Shown: positions 61,750-64,000 of the stretch, one piece after another
How positions within the stretch are numbered: the stretch's first letter is position 1
How the letters are laid out: every line of letters starts with the position of its first letter
The notes under the pieces: model-generated
Told to the model about the DNA's origin: nothing
Seen by the model: the letters and a program-made list of their open reading frames with translations, nothing else
Databases searched by the model: none
Made by a program: the position numbers and the translations under genes
Assembly (NCBI RefSeq): GCF_900166585.1
Contig: NZ_FVZC01000007.1
Coordinates: forward strand, 248,001-312,000
Source: Mesobacillus jeotgali
GTDB lineage: Bacteria > Bacillota > Bacilli > Bacillales > Cytobacillaceae
Length of the DNA stretch: 64,000 nt
Direction of reading: 5' to 3'

Positions 61750-61979
61750 TGCCTGGTTTTTTTAGAGGGAGTGTTCCGATTTTGTCAAAATAGCAGCAGC
61801 CTTGAAGACAGTGCCAAATTCCTAAAAAACCTTTTATACGAAGAACTGCGGGGACAGCCAGTAGTTTTTAATATTCTCCACTTCTGCATGAATAGAGTTG
61901 GTTTCCTGTAAGGTAAGGAATGCCGCTCTTTTTTTATAATCAGTTCTTTTTCCTTATTGATAAAAGAAAGAATATATTT

Positions 61980-61998
61980 GATAATGATAATCGTTATC
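61980..61998. promoter_or_regulatory. Fur box before the doxX gene
   Basis: GATAATGATAATCGTTATC matches the 19-bp Fur consensus (GATAATGATAATCATTATC) at 18 positions and lies 28 bases before the coding start. The upstream stretch 61750-61979 contains no other feature that I can see. Confidence 0.88.
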
Positions 61999-62026
61999 AT
62001 TTATATGTTTTAAAGGAGGTTTCATT

Positions 62027-62539
62027 TTGTTTATTCACTTTTTAAAGGAGAACCGTTACGTCACACTGTTGCTCACAGCAATTAGGCTGTATCTTGGCTG
62101 GGAGTGGTTTATTGCTGGATGGGGCAAAATCTCCAGTGGGAAGTTTGACGCCAGTGGTTTTCTCCATGGTGCATTAAAAAATACTTCAGGTGACCATCCT
62201 GCTGTACAACCCTGGTGGGGAAGTTTTATAAGAGAGGTTGCATTACCATATGTTGACCTATTTAATGTTCTTATTCCCTGGGGTGAATTATTAGTAGGGC
62301 TCGGATTGATTTTGGGAATCTTTACTTCCTTTGCTATGTTAATGGGCCTTACCATGAATTTTGCCTATATGTTTTCGGGCACTGCAAGTACAAACCCGCA
62401 AATGGTTTTACTAGGTCTAGTCATTCTGCTGGCGGGGGGGAATGCTTGGAAATTTGGATTGGACAGGTGGGTAAATCCCGTAATAAGAAAAGTATTAGCT
62501 AAAAAGGCTGGTAAAGAAACAAATCCGCAAACAGCGTAA
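62027..62539 (+). CDS. DoxX-family membrane protein, Fur-regulated
   Basis: A 170-residue protein with TTG start after a perfect AAAGGAGG. Four hydrophobic segments and the DoxX pattern: RLYLGWEWFIAGWGKISSGKF, IPWGELLVGLGLILGIFT, MNFAYMFSGTASTNPQM and GGNAWKFGLDRW. DoxX relatives are quinone-linked or sulfur-metabolism membrane subunits. The adjacent Fur box says it is made when iron is scarce, which is not the usual context for the family. Confidence 0.85.
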   Translation: MFIHFLKENRYVTLLLTAIRLYLGWEWFIAGWGKISSGKFDASGFLHGALKNTSGDHPAVQPWWGSFIREVALPYVDLFNVLIPWGELLVGLGLILGIFTSFAMLMGLTMNFAYMFSGTASTNPQMVLLGLVILLAGGNAWKFGLDRWVNPVIRKVLAKKAGKETNPQTA

Positions 62540-62596
62540 TATTCAATATTTGGAAGTGAGAAATGGTTCCTTGTAAATTTACCATCTTGAATAATT

Positions 62597-62631
62597 GAGA
62601 GACAGCGGGCCCGTCCATCTGTCTCTTTTTA
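62597..62631 (+). terminator. Terminator of the doxX gene
   Basis: GAGAGACAG pairs with CTGTCTCTT across CGGGCCCGTCCAT, followed by T. Confidence 0.75.
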
Positions 62632-62693
62632 CATACTTTCCCTGAACCAGAGCAACATAAAAGGAAAATGGATCGAACTCAGGGGGATTCACA

Positions 62694-63899
62694 ATGAATT
62701 GGGATGATGTGATTTTAGCGCGGGAAAAAATGAAAGGAATTGTTCATGCCACACCTCTTGATTATTCTAAAACCTTTAGCACACTCTCAAATAATGAAGT
62801 ATATTTGAAGCTTGAAAACCTGCAAAAGACAGGCAGCTTCAAGGTTAGAGGTTCTTATAATAAATTGATATCTTTGCCAGCTGAAGAGCTGCAAAAGGGA
62901 GTTGTGGCAGCTTCTGCCGGAAATCATGCTCAGGGTGTGGCCTATTCCAGCCAGATGCTAGGCATTCCCTGTACGATTGTCATGCCAAAAGGGGCGCCTC
63001 TCAGCAAGGTGCTGGCAACTCGGCAATACGGAGCTGAAGTCATACTGGAAGGTACGGTTTTTGACGAGGCTCTGGCCTATGCATTTGAGCTGAAAGACAA
63101 GCTAGGCGCCACATTTATCCATGCGTTTGATGATGAGTCAGTCATTGCGGGTCAAGGGACAGTTGGATTGGAAATTCTTGATCAGCTGCCGGATGTGGAG
63201 GCGATTATCTGCCCTGTTGGCGGTGGAGGGCTTATTGCAGGTGTCGCTCTGGCCGTCAAAGAAAAGAGGCCTGACATTAAAGTATATGGTGTCCAGACGC
63301 TTGCATGTCCAAGCATGAAACATTCATTAACCGAGAACCGTCCGGTTGCTGTTAAGGCATCTCCAACGATGGCAGATGGAATTGCTGTTCAGAAGCCTGG
63401 GCAGAAAACTTTTGAAATCATACGAAAATATGTCGATGATATTTTTTGTGTGGATGAAATGGAAATTGCCCGAACGATGCTTCTTGTCCTCGAGAGAAAT
63501 AAGCTGCTGGTAGAGGGATCGGGTGCAAGCCCGCTGGCAGCTTTGCTTTATGACAAAGTGAATCTCAAAGGCAAGAAGATTGCCGTTGTTTTAAGCGGCG
63601 GAAATGTCGATGTCAATTTCATTTCGCGAATCATTGAACGTGGGCTTGTTGAATCGGGAAGGTTTGCGCATTTTACAATGACGTTAAAAGATAAACCAGG
63701 TGAGCTTCAGCGAGTGTTAAGCTCTGTAACCGAACTCAACGCCAACATCCAATTTGTCAACCTTCATCGCATCGGAAAGCATATATATCCTGGATACGCT
63801 CAGTTGGAATTATCGGTAGAGACGAAGGATCATGAACATATTGAACAGCTTTATAATAAATTAAGTGCTCAGGGTTTTCAGCTGAAAATGGATCAGTAA
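62694..63899 (+). CDS. ilvA: Threonine ammonia-lyase (threonine dehydratase) with ACT domain
   Basis: A 401-residue PLP enzyme. The Schiff-base Lys is K50 in KTGSFKVRGSYNK; SAGNHAQGVA, the glycine-rich phosphate loop PVGGGGLIAG (about 174-183) and VVLSGGNVD are the fold-type II hallmarks. Residues 325-401 form one ACT domain. It deaminates threonine to 2-oxobutyrate. The single ACT and 400-residue length match the medium-length group that includes catabolic TdcB-like forms as well as some IlvA, so the biosynthetic role is not certain. AGGGGG precedes ATG 62694. Confidence 0.9.
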   Translation: MNWDDVILAREKMKGIVHATPLDYSKTFSTLSNNEVYLKLENLQKTGSFKVRGSYNKLISLPAEELQKGVVAASAGNHAQGVAYSSQMLGIPCTIVMPKGAPLSKVLATRQYGAEVILEGTVFDEALAYAFELKDKLGATFIHAFDDESVIAGQGTVGLEILDQLPDVEAIICPVGGGGLIAGVALAVKEKRPDIKVYGVQTLACPSMKHSLTENRPVAVKASPTMADGIAVQKPGQKTFEIIRKYVDDIFCVDEMEIARTMLLVLERNKLLVEGSGASPLAALLYDKVNLKGKKIAVVLSGGNVDVNFISRIIERGLVESGRFAHFTMTLKDKPGELQRVLSSVTELNANIQFVNLHRIGKHIYPGYAQLELSVETKDHEHIEQLYNKLSAQGFQLKMDQ

Positions 63900-64000
63900 A
63901 CAGACACTAATAGCAGGGCGGGAGACAGCGGAAATCCTGCCTCTGTCTCTCCATCTTTAGCTTAAATAAATATTGAGAATTTAAGAAGTACTTAAATGAG

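Overview
The window looks like a chromosomal stretch of a low-GC, endospore-forming Bacillaceae (Bacillus, Mesobacillus or Cytobacillus type). The gene families point that way: YwqK/YwqL next to a type VII secretion effector, a Spo0E-family phosphatase, YczE, a CspC-like cold-shock protein, a DUF2187 protein and TatA/TatC. Ribosome binding sites are strong AGGAGG types and U-tailed hairpin terminators are frequent. No rRNA, tRNA, CRISPR array or complete insertion sequence was seen. The density of gene fragments, small palindromic elements and single-base frameshifts marks much of it as accessory DNA.

Region 1 to 5.6 kb is the end of a type VII effector cluster: a nuclease toxin, its YezG-type immunity protein, a frameshifted ywqK, ywqL (endonuclease V) and an Imm47-like immunity gene welded to the tail of a CoA-disulfide reductase. 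Region 6 to 14.4 kb has a DUF6544 protein, an ABC exporter with a two-component system whose kinase is frameshifted, two decayed gene copies whose intact paralogues lie at 35 and 44 kb, a 184-bp MITE, a DsrE protein, a silent toxin-tip plus immunity cassette, and a broken NERD gene. Region 14.5 to 21.4 kb holds unknown membrane proteins, an EEP hydrolase, cspC, an RraB-like protein, a YgjP-like metallopeptidase and a CuA-like lipoprotein, with copies of a ~180-bp inverted-repeat element between them.

Two regions stand out. At 21.9 to 24.6 kb, two tandem secreted proteins with matching C-terminal six-cysteine domains (halocin C8-like) sit beside a minus-strand peptide gene ending DLPFEH, the signature of the PapR quorum-sensing peptide, and a PlcR-like regulator that has lost its middle. 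At 27.9 to 34.7 kb lies a probable bacteriocin locus: a 69-residue cationic, Trp-containing, cysteine-free peptide, a stand-alone LuxR-type regulator, an ABC ATPase and large permease in one minus-strand operon, flanked by an OmpR-type two-component system and a second ABC exporter.

Between these are YczE and an ECF sigma/anti-sigma pair. From 35 to 48 kb come an EamA transporter, a complete tctC-tctB-tctA tricarboxylate transporter with a cre-like site and a CitA/CitB-type two-component system, and phoX-tatA-tatC, a Tat-exported phosphatase with its own translocase. The last third has a 15-unit 51-bp tandem array, a Gfo/Idh/MocA oxidoreductase, DUF523 and ASCH proteins, a NarL-type two-component system, Spo0E and XRE small proteins, a diguanylate cyclase behind a structured leader, a nested 237-bp/21-bp repeat array, a VWA lipoprotein, a Fur-box-controlled DoxX protein and a threonine dehydratase. 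Assignments rest on motif recognition by eye; no database search was run.
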